This document shows, in pieces, positions 62,804 to 64,000 of a stretch of DNA of 64,000 nucleotides (the stretch's first letter is position 1; each line of letters starts with the position of its first letter). Source of the stretch: Chryseobacterium sp. KLBC 52. GTDB lineage: Bacteria > Bacteroidota > Bacteroidia > Flavobacteriales > Weeksellaceae. The position numbers were made by a program, and so were the translations under genes. The DNA lies in contig NZ_QDFZ01000003.1 in the NCBI RefSeq assembly GCF_003347605.1, positions 124,001-188,000 of the forward strand, written 5' to 3'. The notes beneath the pieces were generated by a model. It ran no database searches and was not told the DNA's origin. It was given only the letters and a program-made list of their open reading frames with translations.

Positions 62804-63305
62804 TACCTATGAGACTGAGCGATTGATCCTTCGCCCTATGTCCCGTGAAGACAAAGATTTTGTCTTTGAACTTTATAACAGACCCAAATTCATTCAACAT
62901 ATCGGCAACCGCAATGTGAATTCCATTGAAGATGCTGAAAATTATATCCTCAACAGATTTGCCCCACAGATTGAAAGGCTGGGATTTGGAAACTATCTTT
63001 TAGTAACCAAAGACGGAAATGAAAAAGTAGGCGCAGTAGGAATCTTCGAAAGGGAAGGGCTTGATATTGTGGATATCGGATATTCTTTACTGGAAGAGTT
63101 CGAAGGTAAAGGATATGCCTACGAAGCAGCTCAGAAGGTGAAATCTATCGGGATGGATGATTTTGGATTAACGAAAATATCTGCCATCATTTCAAAAGAT
63201 AATATTTCTTCCCAAAAACTGATTGAAAAACTAGGGCTGAGGTTTAAAAAACACGTCATACTTCCTGGTGAAACAGAAGAGTTAAATTATTACGAAACAG
63301 AATAA
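62772..63305 (+). CDS. GNAT family N-acetyltransferase
   Basis: A 177-residue acetyltransferase of the RimJ/RimL type: TERLILRPMSREDKDFVFEL at the start, DIGYSLLEEFEGKGYAYEAAQ (acetyl-CoA pyrophosphate loop) and ISKDNISSQKLIEKLGLRF near the end. The start ATG 62772 overlaps the previous gene; the next Met is inside the conserved first helix. Target not predictable. Confidence 0.9.
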   Translation: MSPKKHPSADNTYETERLILRPMSREDKDFVFELYNRPKFIQHIGNRNVNSIEDAENYILNRFAPQIERLGFGNYLLVTKDGNEKVGAVGIFEREGLDIVDIGYSLLEEFEGKGYAYEAAQKVKSIGMDDFGLTKISAIISKDNISSQKLIEKLGLRFKKHVILPGETEELNYYETE

Positions 63306-63319
63306 TAAATCTATAAAAA

Positions 63320-63373
63320 AAATATTTTCACAAATAACACAATAATGTATCTGTGTTATTTGTGAAAATATTT
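63320..63373. terminator. 22-bp-stem hairpin between the GNAT gene and bcp
   Basis: A perfect 22-bp stem (63320-63341 with 63352-63373) around a 10-nt loop, T- and A-rich at both ends, between convergent genes. Probably a bidirectional terminator. Its TATTTGTG-like wording also recurs just outside (TATCTGTG), so it may be one copy of a dispersed palindrome. Confidence 0.75.
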
Positions 63374-63397
63374 GTGATATCTGTGTTTTAAAAAAAG

Positions 63398-63847
63398 TTA
63401 TCCCTCCAGAATCTGCTCAGCAGCAGTCTTTGACGTTACTTTTTCAATCACTCTTGTACAAACTCCATTTTCATCAAAGATAAAAGTGGTTCTTACAATT
63501 CCCATATACGTTTTTCCAAACGTTTTTTTCTCCTGCCATACCCCAAATTTTTCAATGATATCACGGTTTTCATCTGCGATAAGATCATAAGGAAATGCGA
63601 ATTTGCTATGGAAGTTTTTCTGTTTTTTTACTGTGTCACCACTTACTCCCAGTAATTGAAATCCTGCTTTTTCAAGCTTAGCATAATTATCGCTCAGGTT
63701 GCAGGCTTCCACTGTACAGGTTGGTGTATTCGCTTGCGGATAGAAGAAAACGACCAGTTTTTTTCCAATTAATTTTGATGAGGTTACTGTTTCTCCGTCT
63801 TGATTGAATCCTTCAAATTCAGGTAATTTATCTCCAACTTTCAGCAT
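63398..63847 (-). CDS. bcp: Thioredoxin-dependent thiol peroxidase (Bcp/PrxQ)
   Basis: A 149-residue peroxiredoxin that reduces hydroperoxides. Peroxidatic Cys44 is in ANTPTCTVEAC and Cys49 is the likely resolving Cys (atypical 2-Cys, as in E. coli Bcp). FFYPQ precedes the active site and GVSGDTVKKQKNF follows. No signal peptide. ATG at 63847 with a TAAATTTG box 18 bp upstream; divergent from nth. Confidence 0.96.
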   Translation of the reverse strand: MLKVGDKLPEFEGFNQDGETVTSSKLIGKKLVVFFYPQANTPTCTVEACNLSDNYAKLEKAGFQLLGVSGDTVKKQKNFHSKFAFPYDLIADENRDIIEKFGVWQEKKTFGKTYMGIVRTTFIFDENGVCTRVIEKVTSKTAAEQILEG

Positions 63848-63864
63848 AATGATTTAATTTTGTT

Positions 63865-63872
63865 CAAATTTA
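63865..63872 (-). promoter_or_regulatory. Candidate -7 box of bcp
   Basis: TAAATTTG on the minus strand, 18 bp before the bcp start in the 33-bp gap to nth. Confidence 0.5.
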
Positions 63873-63880
63873 AGGCATAC

Positions 63881-64000
63881 ATGACAAAAAAACAAAGAGC
63901 TGAGCTCGTTCAGATAGAACTGGAAAAATTATATCCCACCACACCTATTCCATTAGACCATACCGATCCCTATACATTGATGGTTGCCGTAGCACTTTCG
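63881..64000 (+). CDS. nth: Endonuclease III, 3' partial
   Basis: The first 40 codons are present (MTKKQRAELVQIELEKLYP ... PYTLMVAVALS) and run off the window end. The pattern of a basic helix, P-x-x-x-L-x-H, and YTLMVAVALS fits the N-terminus of bacterial Nth, a DNA glycosylase/AP lyase for oxidised pyrimidines. Its Fe-S cluster and catalytic Lys-Asp are beyond the window. Confidence 0.85.
   Translation, partial: MTKKQRAELVQIELEKLYPTTPIPLDHTDPYTLMVAVALS

Overview
The window is a chromosomal segment of a low-GC member of the Bacteroidota, most likely a Flavobacteriia/Weeksellaceae bacterium of the Chryseobacterium type. Reasons: a PorW/SprE-type type IX secretion lipoprotein, a MurF-Alr fusion, a TonB-dependent receptor with a carboxypeptidase-like N-terminal domain, frequent TAnnTTTG promoter -7 boxes, few Shine-Dalgarno sequences, and several TTG/GTG starts. 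No phage, insertion sequence, plasmid gene or CRISPR array was seen; this is core genome with a few accessory-looking cassettes.

Layout. 0-10 kb: the end of porW on the plus strand, then a minus-strand block (tsaB, a short-chain dehydrogenase, yraN, ldcA, a LysE exporter, a membrane protein with rnr, rpiB). 9.8-10.4 kb is a gene-free stretch with several DnaA-box-like 9-mers and an apparent change of strand composition; it is a replication origin candidate. pgk follows, then 1.5 kb of AT-rich gene-free DNA with repeats. 13-22 kb is a minus-strand block (methyltransferase, mnmG, ybeY, patatin/beta-barrel protein, murF-alr, tdk). Two perfect 16-bp parS palindromes flank mnmG, which fits an origin-proximal location. 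22-28 kb: an acidic repeat protein, rsmI, a WG-repeat protein, fabG with a structured leader, and a polytopic membrane protein.

28-33 kb: guaC; a three-gene cassette of an Lgt-like membrane protein, a 78-residue two-helix membrane protein and a radical SAM enzyme with the cysteine layout of the archaeal tetraether lipid synthase (Tes) family; surE; and a 56-residue Lmo0937-type membrane protein. The cassette is the best candidate for an undescribed lipid-modifying system. 33-36.7 kb: a tail-specific protease, lipoprotein Cu,Zn superoxide dismutase and an Sfp-type phosphopantetheinyl transferase.

36.8-44.8 kb is a signalling and transport island: an AraC/GyrI-like regulator, a TonB receptor operon, a LytS-type histidine kinase with a C-terminal 2TM domain, three stand-alone 2TM proteins, an isoprenylcysteine methyltransferase-like protein and a LytTR response regulator. 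Three promoters in it share two direct repeats (consensus TACCATTCGGTA) exactly 21 bp apart, with a TAnnTTTG box 43-44 bp after the start of the second repeat. That is the geometry expected of LytTR binding sites, so the island looks like a self-contained, autoregulated regulon.

44.8-64 kb: an alpha/beta-hydrolase-like protein, an unrecognised protein, a Gly/Cys-tailed membrane protein, mnmA, an outer-membrane barrel, clpC, a YgjV/glycosyltransferase/sufE/GT9 group with a convergent glycosyltransferase, two identical tandem tRNA-Val(TAC) genes, folC, tolC-like, SprT-like, a mannose-1-phosphate guanylyltransferase, a GNAT acetyltransferase, bcp and the start of nth.
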